Positions 6,702 through 14,092 of a DNA stretch of 21,493 nucleotides are shown here, piece after piece. Position 1 is the first letter of the stretch. Every line of letters starts with the position of its first letter. The position numbers and the translations under genes were made by a program. The notes under the pieces were generated by a model that saw only the letters and a list, made by a program, of their open reading frames with translations, was not told the DNA's origin and did not search any database. Source of the stretch: a virus; IMG/VR virus record IMGVR_UViG_3300000116_000294, positions 1-21,493 of that record. One strand, 5' to 3'.

Positions 6702-7139
6702 ATGTCCAAAGAGAAGAAAGCCGAATACTACATTGAACCTAAAGTCTTTAAAGCGAGTTTAAGGAAATATTATGACTCTGATATCTTGACGGATGATCTC
6801 GCCGAGAATATTAAAAAGATTGCGTATGGTTTAAGTTATAACTCGTCATTTATTAATTATTCCTACAAAGATGATATGATTGGTGATGCATTGATTAAGA
6901 TGTATTCGGCTCTCAAATATAAGAAGTATAAATTCGAGAATAACTCTAATCCATTTTCATATTTTACTACAATAGCGTATCATGCCTTTATTAATCGAAT
7001 TAAGAAGGAGAAAAAGCATCATGAAGCTATTAAATCTTATAAAGAGCAAGTTTATGAAGACTATATGTCTGATCCTAATAATACCCACGGTCATGTTTAT
7101 GTAAAACCAGTTGATGGTGATGATGATCCCGACGCTTAG
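6702..7139 (+). CDS. 55: Late-transcription sigma factor gp55-like
   Basis: A 145-residue protein; T4 gp55 has 185. It directs host RNA polymerase to late promoters of the TATAAATA type. The diagnostic part is the sigma region 2-like segment: YKDDMIGDALIKMYSALKYKKYKFEN (about 54-80), then NPFSYFTTIAYHAFINRIKKEKK, closely parallel to T4 [23 protein letters not shown]. The C terminus is acidic (DGDDDPDA) and I see no hydrophobic sliding-clamp-binding motif such as the T4 C-terminal one (SLDFLYE). The gene has its own sigma70-like promoter (6667-6694) and its end overlaps the start of gene 47. Two perfect or near-perfect late octamers in the leftward block are its likely targets. Confidence 0.88.
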   Translation: MSKEKKAEYYIEPKVFKASLRKYYDSDILTDDLAENIKKIAYGLSYNSSFINYSYKDDMIGDALIKMYSALKYKKYKFENNSNPFSYFTTIAYHAFINRIKKEKKHHEAIKSYKEQVYEDYMSDPNNTHGHVYVKPVDGDDDPDA

Positions 7140-8178
7140 AAAGCCTAAAGTAGCTATCATATCTGACCTACACTTAGGTGTTCATTCTAATAGTACTGAA
7201 TGGCATAATTATGCCTTAGAATGGGCCAATTGGTTTAGAGAAGAGTGTGTTCGTAATAAAATCGAAGACATTATTTTTTGTGGTGACTGGCATCACAATA
7301 GAAGTGAAATATCAGTTAATACGTTACAAATATCTGCCGATATACTGGACATCTTATCGGAGTTTAACGTTATCGCTATAACTGGTAATCATGATATTTA
7401 CTACAAGCATAGAACAGATGTAAATTCACTTTCTATATTTAAGAATAGAAAAAATGTAACTGTTTTAGAGCAGTACCAGACTCTAGAAGCATATGATCGT
7501 ATGTTATCGTTCTGTCCTTGGAATACAAACGTTAAAAATATCGAAGAGAGTGATATTATATTCGGTCATTTCGAAATTGAGACGTTTAAGATGAATACCT
7601 ATAAGGTATGTGAAGAAGGTGTTAAGGTAAAGGATCTTTTGAAGAAGTCTAGTTTGATTATATCTGGACACTTTCATACAAGACATGAAAAGACCTTCGG
7701 TGCAGGTACTATTTTATATGTTGGTAACCCTTTTCAAATGGATTTTGGTGATGCTGGTAATCAGAAAGGTTATCATATATTAGATTTAGATACATTAGAG
7801 TATGAGTTTAAGCCCAACCATATATCACCCTGCTATCAAAAAATAGCTTTAAGTGAATTAGTAGAAGAAGGAGAAATTACATCTCATATAGTCAAAAGTG
7901 TTACAAATAATATTGTAAAGCTAAAGATTGATATGAATATTTCGCAAGAAGATTTGGATGTTCTTCTTGGTGTACTTACTAAGCTCAAACCAGAAGGGTT
8001 AACAGTTGATTACGATATTAATTTTAATCGCTTACTAGAAAATACAGAGGATAAAGAGGATTTATCAGGTATTGATGTCGAGCAAGCGATTGAAGAGTTT
8101 GTAAACATGCTTGATATCGACAATAAAAAAGATATAATTGATTATACTCTCGGTCTATATGAAAGAAGTAAACTTTAA
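7114..8178 (+). CDS. 47: Recombination endonuclease subunit gp47 (Mre11/SbcD-like)
   Basis: A 354-residue protein from the first ATG; a TTG at 7111, a GTG at 7117 and ATGs at 7120 and 7123 are equally possible starts. It is the calcineurin-like phosphoesterase subunit of the gp46/47 complex that resects DNA ends for recombination-dependent replication and helps degrade host DNA. Metal-site motifs: D-L-H (18-20) in IISDLHLGV, GDWHH (57-61), GNHD (91-94), and GHFHTRHEK (185-193). The length suits T4 gp47 (339). The start overlaps gene 55 by about 26 nt and the end overlaps gene 46 by 20 nt, so the three are one translationally coupled unit. Confidence 0.95.
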   Translation: MVMMIPTLRKPKVAIISDLHLGVHSNSTEWHNYALEWANWFREECVRNKIEDIIFCGDWHHNRSEISVNTLQISADILDILSEFNVIAITGNHDIYYKHRTDVNSLSIFKNRKNVTVLEQYQTLEAYDRMLSFCPWNTNVKNIEESDIIFGHFEIETFKMNTYKVCEEGVKVKDLLKKSSLIISGHFHTRHEKTFGAGTILYVGNPFQMDFGDAGNQKGYHILDLDTLEYEFKPNHISPCYQKIALSELVEEGEITSHIVKSVTNNIVKLKIDMNISQEDLDVLLGVLTKLKPEGLTVDYDINFNRLLENTEDKEDLSGIDVEQAIEEFVNMLDIDNKKDIIDYTLGLYERSKL

Positions 8179-9964
8179 AAAGGTAAGCATTATAAATTTT
8201 CTATCTGTTGGAGAAGATCCTGTAACAGTAGAGTTTACAAAAGGTTTGCATGTTATAACAGGTGCAAATCGCGATAAGCCAGACCGTAGAAACGCTATTG
8301 GTAAGAGTACAGTAGCTGATTCTATTTATTTTGCTATATTTGGCGATACGCTACGCGAGCTTAAGAAAGATCTTATACCTAATAACATTACTGGTGGTAA
8401 AACACATGTAGAGTTAGACTTCGAGCTTAAATCTACTAAAGGTGTTAGTAATTATAAGATAGTTAGACATCTCAACCCCTCAAAAGTGTTTGTATTTAAG
8501 GACGGTGTTGATAAGACGCGTGATAGTATATCTAATACAAACAAATACATAAGTCAAGTAACAAGCGCAACACCCTCAATCTTCCAGAACTGTGTTATTA
8601 TGACAGTTAACAATGCGATTCCATTTATGGCAAAAAATAAAATCGAGAAGCGTAAGTTTATCGAAGATATTTTTGGTATGGAAGTATTTGGTCAGATGTT
8701 ATCGCATCTAAGAAGTGAATATAACGATATCAAACGGGAGCATGATACAGAATTTACCCGTTTAGAGGAGGTAAGTAAGAGCTGTAACAACTATAAAGAC
8801 CAACGTACAAAAATTCTAGATCGTCGTAAAGAAAAGCATGAATTATATCTCGAACGTAAAGAGTCAAATGAAATGGAACTAAGTAATCTTAAGACTCAAA
8901 CAGTTTCTGTAGATAAAAATAATATAAATAATGTAAAAGAGAGTATAAAAGAGTACGAGAGTAAACTAAATATTTGTGATGAAAAGATAAGTGATCTTAT
9001 TGAAGATATAAGCACTAAAAAGGCAGAAGTAACTCATACAAAAACAACATATGCAAAGATTGGTACATCAGATGAAAAGTGTCCTGTTTGTCTTCGGAAT
9101 ATTGAAGATCATGATACGGAGCATATTGAAATCGAAAGAAAGGCCCTCAAAGAAGAGATTGAGGCGATGGTTGGAGATATAAAGATTGTACAAGAAAAGT
9201 TATCTAAAGCTAAAAATATTAAGTTACGCGTTAATCAAGCTATTACAGGTAGTACTAAAGAGCTTTCACAAATTAAGTTAGACTTACAAGCGCAAGAAAA
9301 TATTAATTTACGTATCGATCAGCTTAATAAGTGGCAAGCTGAGTTAGGTGAAGATATAAAGTCAGTAAACATTACCGAGACTGATATAGATGTAATAATA
9401 GAAAGTACAAATAAAGATTTAGAGTCTTTACAAGCTAAAGTAAAGGAACTACGTGAGCGTTTAGCAAAGTTAGATATTGTTAAGTATGTTGTATCAGAAG
9501 AAGGTGTTAAGTCATACATCGTTAACAAGTTGCTAGAGCTACTTAATAATAAACTACTGCAATATTTACGTAGATTAGATTCAAACTCTATATGTATTTT
9601 TAACGAATACTTCGAAGAGGAAATACTCAATGAAAAGAATAAAGTTTGCTCTTACTTTAACTTCTCTGGAGCAGAAAGAAAGTCTATTGATCTAGCATGC
9701 TTATTTACCTTCGCTGATATTAGACGAATGCAGGGAGGGGTTAAGTATAACATTGCTATATATGACGAGTTGTTTGATTCATCTTTTGATGAGAAAGGTA
9801 TCGAACTTATTACACAAATATTACAAGATCGAGTTGAAGAACTTGATGAATGTTCGATAGTTATATCACATAGAAAGGAATCCATTAAAGCAGTTACAGG
9901 TGAAGTCATTTGGCTTGAAAAAGAAAATGGTATTACTCATCGTATTGATTATAAGGAAATTTAA
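8159..9964 (+). CDS. 46: Recombination endonuclease subunit gp46 (Rad50/SbcC-like ATPase)
   Basis: A 601-residue protein from ATG 8159 (MKEVNFKKVSIINFLSVGED), overlapping gene 47. It is the ATPase partner of gp47. Motifs: an extended Walker A GANRDKPDRRNAIGKST (35-51), in which about eight residues are inserted ahead of the usual NGxGKS core; coiled-coil arms (about 190-300 and 320-450) flanking a zinc hook CPVC (308-311); the ABC signature FSGAERKSIDLA (502-513; T4 has FSEGEKARID); Walker B IAIYDELFDSSFD (532-544); and the switch His in SHRK. Length is close to T4 gp46 (560). The gene has no visible Shine-Dalgarno and probably depends on coupling to gene 47. Confidence 0.95.
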   Translation: MKEVNFKKVSIINFLSVGEDPVTVEFTKGLHVITGANRDKPDRRNAIGKSTVADSIYFAIFGDTLRELKKDLIPNNITGGKTHVELDFELKSTKGVSNYKIVRHLNPSKVFVFKDGVDKTRDSISNTNKYISQVTSATPSIFQNCVIMTVNNAIPFMAKNKIEKRKFIEDIFGMEVFGQMLSHLRSEYNDIKREHDTEFTRLEEVSKSCNNYKDQRTKILDRRKEKHELYLERKESNEMELSNLKTQTVSVDKNNINNVKESIKEYESKLNICDEKISDLIEDISTKKAEVTHTKTTYAKIGTSDEKCPVCLRNIEDHDTEHIEIERKALKEEIEAMVGDIKIVQEKLSKAKNIKLRVNQAITGSTKELSQIKLDLQAQENINLRIDQLNKWQAELGEDIKSVNITETDIDVIIESTNKDLESLQAKVKELRERLAKLDIVKYVVSEEGVKSYIVNKLLELLNNKLLQYLRRLDSNSICIFNEYFEEEILNEKNKVCSYFNFSGAERKSIDLACLFTFADIRRMQGGVKYNIAIYDELFDSSFDEKGIELITQILQDRVEELDECSIVISHRKESIKAVTGEVIWLEKENGITHRIDYKEI

Positions 9965-9972
9965 CATAATTA
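9945..9972 (+). promoter_or_regulatory. Weak candidate promoter of the gene 46-43 interval glycosyltransferase
   Basis: TTGATT (9945-9950), 16-nt spacer, TAATTA (9967-9972), then 7 nt to the ATG at 9980. Spacing equals that of the stronger promoters, but the -10 is poor and the region is AT-rich. Confidence 0.3.
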
Positions 9973-9979
9973 TATAAGA

Positions 9980-11185
9980 ATGATTAACCCATCTCCATTC
10001 CCACAATCACCGTTTGTGTCACCTTTTCCTCAATCACCTCAAATAAAGGTAGAAAAACCTCAACCGAGAGAAGCAGGTATGCCAAGATATCTTAACTATC
10101 TTGCAGACTTATCTGGCTGCGGGCATTGGCGTATACTATGGCCAGAGCAAGTTATTAACGCTACTGGTGTTGGTATATCTCACTCTTTAACAGCGATGGT
10201 ATCAGATCCTCGTTTTTATAAAGGTCTTAAAGCAGTTAAATTGCAGAGACAAGCTTCATCTTCACAGCTACAATTTTTAAAGTTCCTTAAACAAATACAA
10301 CAAGAGGCAGGATTTAAAATTATTTACGAAGTTGATGATGTAGTGTTTAAAGAGGATATACCTGACTATAATAAGTTTAAGTTCGCCTTTGATACGGAAG
10401 AGATAAGATCTAATTGTGTCGAGATGATCAATATGGTTGATGAGGTTACTGTTACTTGTCCTTATATGAGAGACTTGTATAAGAAGCGTACCGGGCAAGA
10501 TAAAATAAGTGTTGTACCAAACTTCGTACCAGACTTTTGGATGGGAAATAAGTTTAATGGACGTAAAGTTGTAGATTCATTTGATAAGAATAAAAAGAAG
10601 CCGCGTATATTGTATACCGGCTCCGGAGCTCATTATGATGTGGATAATAAGGTTGGAGGTAAGGATGATTTTGAAGGTGTAAGAGACTATGTACGTGCAA
10701 CTGTTGATAAGTATCAATGGGTTTTTGTCGGTGCTTACCCACCACAACTAGCTGATTTAGTAACTAGTGGTAAGATTGAATTTTATAGGTGGCAAAACTT
10801 ATTGCAATACCCTCAATTCATTGCTAATCTTAATGCGCAGTTAATGGTAGCGCCTCTGCAGAATAATAGCTTTAATAAAGCTAAGTCCGATATTAAATTT
10901 ATTGAAGCGTGTAATTTAGGGATACCTTGTTTGTGTCAAGATATGGAAACATATTATACAGCACCAGATAGCTTAAAGTTTGGATCAGTACAAGAGCTTT
11001 CTGATAAAGTCGACTCAATTCTCGATTGGAAGAACCGTACAAAGTATTACAAGAACGTTTATAAGTTACGAGAGATAGGCGCTAATCGTATTTTGGAATT
11101 AGAGCCAAACATCGGCTCACATCTTGAAGCGTTAAATACTGAATTTGGTGATCCAAAAAGAAAATATATTCCGTTGTGGCAATAA
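9980..11185 (+). CDS. GT-B fold glycosyltransferase (GT4-like)
   Basis: A 401-residue protein. The N-terminal 30 residues are Pro/Ser-rich with a duplicated heptamer SPFPQSP (residues 5-11 and 14-20), probably disordered. The Rossmann-like halves show IIYEVDDVVF (114-123), VVPNFVPDFW (178-187), PRILYTGSG (208-216), WVFVGAYPP (247-255) and the nucleotide-sugar site KSDIKFIEACNLGIP (302-316), which matches the Glu-rich GT4 C-terminal motif. It lies between genes 46 and 43 in the replication block and is co-directional with them, unlike the other five glycosyltransferases. Substrate is not readable from sequence: phage DNA base glycosylation is suggested only by location, and virion or host glycan modification is equally possible. 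Confidence 0.85.
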   Translation: MINPSPFPQSPFVSPFPQSPQIKVEKPQPREAGMPRYLNYLADLSGCGHWRILWPEQVINATGVGISHSLTAMVSDPRFYKGLKAVKLQRQASSSQLQFLKFLKQIQQEAGFKIIYEVDDVVFKEDIPDYNKFKFAFDTEEIRSNCVEMINMVDEVTVTCPYMRDLYKKRTGQDKISVVPNFVPDFWMGNKFNGRKVVDSFDKNKKKPRILYTGSGAHYDVDNKVGGKDDFEGVRDYVRATVDKYQWVFVGAYPPQLADLVTSGKIEFYRWQNLLQYPQFIANLNAQLMVAPLQNNSFNKAKSDIKFIEACNLGIPCLCQDMETYYTAPDSLKFGSVQELSDKVDSILDWKNRTKYYKNVYKLREIGANRILELEPNIGSHLEALNTEFGDPKRKYIPLWQ

Positions 11186-11201
11186 GGAACTATGCTATAA
11201 T
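11174..11201 (+). promoter_or_regulatory. Candidate promoter of gene 43
   Basis: A perfect TATAAT (11196-11201) with a poor TTGTGG (11174-11179) at 16 nt. The start codon is 10 nt downstream of the -10, giving a leader of about 3-4 nt. Confidence 0.5.
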
Positions 11202-11211
11202 AATGACGTAG

Positions 11212-13773
11212 ATGTCATATAGAAACGTAATATACAATAACCGTGAGAGTGTAATTACTCTCTTTACGTGGGATGAAGATGGTAATCGTATTTCGTACAA
11301 CTCTTCGTTTGAGCCTTATCTTTATACAGAAGACCCTCGGGGAGATAAAACATCGATTTATGGTACTAAGCTTAAGAAGAAGAAGTTTAATAACTCATAT
11401 AACCGAAGCAGATTCTTAACTGACTCCGGGGTTAAAAGAGTCTTCGAAAATACACCCGTGGCGCAGCAATACTTGCTTGATATGTACTGGCAAGAGAACG
11501 AAAAGCCGGAGTTTAGTGAGCATCCACTAAAGTGTTGTTTTTTAGATATTGAGACCTTCTCTGTCGATTCATTTCCAGATATTGACGACCCTACACATAC
11601 AGTAAACGTTATAACTTGTTACGATAACTTTAGTAAGAAGTTTCATACGTTTGGATTAAAGCCTTATACTGGTGCTGGTCGCGAAGACCTCATATACGTG
11701 CATTGTGATAGTGAGCGAGAGCTTTTTATTAAGTTCTTGGAATATCTAGAAGCTGATTACCCGGATATTTTATCTGGTTGGAACAGTGAAGGTTTCGATA
11801 TTCCATATATTATTAACCGCATGGAGCGCATCTTAGGTAACGAATTCGTAAAGCGTATGTCTCCAGTAGGTAACGTATTCTTTCGTATGATGCGTGGTCA
11901 ATTCGGCCAAGAAAAGAAGCGTTATTATATTGATGGTATTGCATGCTTAGACTTTTTAGATATCTATAGACGCTTTTGCTTAAAGTTACGTGAGTCATAT
12001 AAACTCGATGCTATCGGGGAATTAGAGCTTGGTGAGAATAAGGTTGACTACGGTGGTATGAGTCTTGCTCAGCTATCTGAAGAGGATTGGAATACGTTTA
12101 TCGATTACAACATTCAAGACGTTAACCTTCTTGTAAGATTGGAAGATAAACTTCAGTATATGCCCCTACTACGTATGCTGTCGTATGTTGGTTTAACTAC
12201 TCTTGAAGGTGCTATGGGTACTATTCAAGTGATTAATGGTGCGCTTTGTATACGAGCACGAAAACGTGGTGAGATTATTTCTACGTTTGTAAGAGCAGAA
12301 GTAGAGGGTAAGAATCCAGGTGCTTATGTTGCAGAACCGAAGTCAGGTTTTAAAGAACATATTGTATCTTTCGATGCAAACTCTCTATACCCGAACGTTA
12401 TGATATCACTCAATACGTCTCCGGAGACAAAGATAGGTAAAATCGATACATTACAAGATAAGGTTGTTATACAGCATGTTTCTGGTAAGCAGTTCAGTTT
12501 AGATAAGCCTGCATTTGCAAAGTTCCTTAAAGATGAAGATTGTGCTTTATCTAAAGCAGGTATATTATTTTCGCAAAAGAAGAAAGGTATTATACCAGAG
12601 TTCTTAGAGTACTATTATAACAAACGCGTCGTTATTAAGGAAAAGCTATTCAAGTATAAGCAGAAACTTAAGAAAGATCCTAATAATACAGAGCTTAAGT
12701 ATGAGGTCGAACGTCTTAATACTGAGCAGATGGTTATTAAGATTTTGATTAACTCGTGTTATGGTTACATGGGTAATAAACGTGCACCTATCGGTGATGA
12801 CGACATTGCAGCATCAGTAACATTAACCGGACAAGCTGTTATTAAATACTCTAACGAACTTATCAAGGAATATATTAAAGGTAAAGTACCCGATATATCA
12901 AACTACGATCTAGACCAGTGTATTATCTATAACGATACAGATAGTTCGTACGCTTCTATCGCACCACTAGTTAAAAATGATCTTATCAAGTTCTGGGATG
13001 GTGAAGATATACATCAAGAGACATATGACGAGATTCAAAATATTGAAGACTTTCTAAACGAAGGTATCAACAACTGGGCAAGAAAAGCTCTACTAACTAA
13101 AGATAGCCGTTTTATATTCAAGCGTGAATGTATTGCAGATATAGGAGTATTCTTGCAGAAGAAGCGATACGTGATGCATATTCTTGATGATGAAGGTATC
13201 AAAGAAAATAAGTTTAAGTATACAGGCGTTGAGGTTGTACGTACAACCATGCCTAATGCAATCAAACCGTATGCAAAGAAGATCATCGAGACCATGCTGA
13301 CAACGCAGTCTCTTAAGGAGACTAATGCTGTCTTGAACGAGACATATGATACATTTAAGTCGTTGGATCCTGAAGAAGTTGCATTCGTTATGGGAGTTCG
13401 TGGATATGAAAAGCATGCTGTTAAGTGTCGTGGATTCGAGACTGGTAAAGGCATGCCTATTCATGCTAAGTCTGCTTATTACTACAATATGATGCTAGAG
13501 AAACTAAATACTGGAAACAAATATGAAGAAATCAGCTCAGGAGACAAAGTCCGTTACATGTACGTTGAGCAGCCTAATAAGTTTGGGTTGGGTACTATTG
13601 GCTTTAAGTATGATTATCCTGTGGAATTTGCTGATATTTTTAAACCGGACTATGAGAAGATGTTTGAGAAAATTCTGTTCCAGTCTATTCAGCGTTTCTA
13701 TGATAACGTTAACTGGACTATACGCAAACCATCTGATAATGTTCAGGTAGAGCTATTTGATTTATTTGCGTAA
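11212..13773 (+). CDS. 43: Family B DNA polymerase gp43
   Basis: An 853-residue replicative polymerase (T4 gp43 has 898). The 3'-5' exonuclease motifs are intact: Exo I D112-I-E114, Exo II WNSEGFD (190-196) and Exo III YNIQD (299-303). The polymerase motifs are A: FDANSLYPN (387-395), B: K510-ILINSCYG (510-518) and C: YNDTDSSY (573-580, catalytic D575 and D577). A KKRY motif follows (about 647). The C terminus ...VELFDLFA resembles the hydrophobic clamp-binding tail of T4 gp43, so interaction with gp45 is likely. The ATG at 11212 sits about 10 nt downstream of a TATAAT element. The clamp and clamp-loader genes usual next to polymerase in T4 are not in this window. Confidence 0.97.
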   Translation: MSYRNVIYNNRESVITLFTWDEDGNRISYNSSFEPYLYTEDPRGDKTSIYGTKLKKKKFNNSYNRSRFLTDSGVKRVFENTPVAQQYLLDMYWQENEKPEFSEHPLKCCFLDIETFSVDSFPDIDDPTHTVNVITCYDNFSKKFHTFGLKPYTGAGREDLIYVHCDSERELFIKFLEYLEADYPDILSGWNSEGFDIPYIINRMERILGNEFVKRMSPVGNVFFRMMRGQFGQEKKRYYIDGIACLDFLDIYRRFCLKLRESYKLDAIGELELGENKVDYGGMSLAQLSEEDWNTFIDYNIQDVNLLVRLEDKLQYMPLLRMLSYVGLTTLEGAMGTIQVINGALCIRARKRGEIISTFVRAEVEGKNPGAYVAEPKSGFKEHIVSFDANSLYPNVMISLNTSPETKIGKIDTLQDKVVIQHVSGKQFSLDKPAFAKFLKDEDCALSKAGILFSQKKKGIIPEFLEYYYNKRVVIKEKLFKYKQKLKKDPNNTELKYEVERLNTEQMVIKILINSCYGYMGNKRAPIGDDDIAASVTLTGQAVIKYSNELIKEYIKGKVPDISNYDLDQCIIYNDTDSSYASIAPLVKNDLIKFWDGEDIHQETYDEIQNIEDFLNEGINNWARKALLTKDSRFIFKRECIADIGVFLQKKRYVMHILDDEGIKENKFKYTGVEVVRTTMPNAIKPYAKKIIETMLTTQSLKETNAVLNETYDTFKSLDPEEVAFVMGVRGYEKHAVKCRGFETGKGMPIHAKSAYYYNMMLEKLNTGNKYEEISSGDKVRYMYVEQPNKFGLGTIGFKYDYPVEFADIFKPDYEKMFEKILFQSIQRFYDNVNWTIRKPSDNVQVELFDLFA

Positions 13774-13776
13774 GGG

Positions 13777-13782
13777 TATAAG
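13777..13782 (+). promoter_or_regulatory. Candidate -10 element before the 100-residue gene
   Basis: TATAAG lies 7 nt before the ATG at 13790, within the same spacing window as the other elements. No convincing -35 box is seen. Confidence 0.3.
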
Positions 13783-13789
13783 TAGTATT

Positions 13790-14092
13790 ATGGCAGAATC
13801 AAGTTACTTAGATAGTCCAGCAGATGATGGTACTAACAAAGCACATCCAGCGTATTGGCGAGGCCGCGCACGTGGCACAGCAGAAATTTTAAAGATCATT
13901 AAGCGAGTTGCTGAAGGTAATGATCCCGGCGACGGTGAGATTAACTCTCCGGTTATTGAAGCTGCGCGCCGTATTCTTCTTACATATAGAGAAACACTCA
14001 TCCACGCTTCAGATAAATCAACATATTTATCGAAGCAAGCGCAAGAGGCTATTAAAGAGTGTGAAGAGTTAGCTAAGAAGATTGCTATTTAG
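13790..14092 (+). CDS. Small hypothetical protein downstream of gene 43
   Basis: A 100-residue protein from ATG 13790; an earlier in-frame TTG at 13757 lies inside gene 43 and is less likely. It contains an N-terminal KAHPAYWRGRARGTAEI motif and is otherwise helical (EAARRILLTYRETLI, QEAIKECEELAKKIAI). I do not recognise a family with known function. It is the last gene of the rightward replication block. Its TAG shares bases with the TAA of the convergent glycosyltransferase gene (14089-14092), and the apparent terminator lies about 55 nt further on, inside that gene. A replication-accessory role is only suggested by position. Confidence 0.7.
   Translation: MAESSYLDSPADDGTNKAHPAYWRGRARGTAEILKIIKRVAEGNDPGDGEINSPVIEAARRILLTYRETLIHASDKSTYLSKQAQEAIKECEELAKKIAI

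Noticed and set aside
9319-9909. Two Ser-rich minus-strand ORFs opposite gene 46
   Set aside because: Composition (Ser/Leu/Ile-rich) is typical of the antisense shadow of Glu/Lys/Asp-rich coiled-coil coding sequence.
13035-13464. Two overlapping minus-strand ORFs of 123 and 139 codons opposite gene 43
   Set aside because: They lie fully antisense to the conserved polymerase, have no recognisable motifs or start signals, and arise from codon bias of the real frame.
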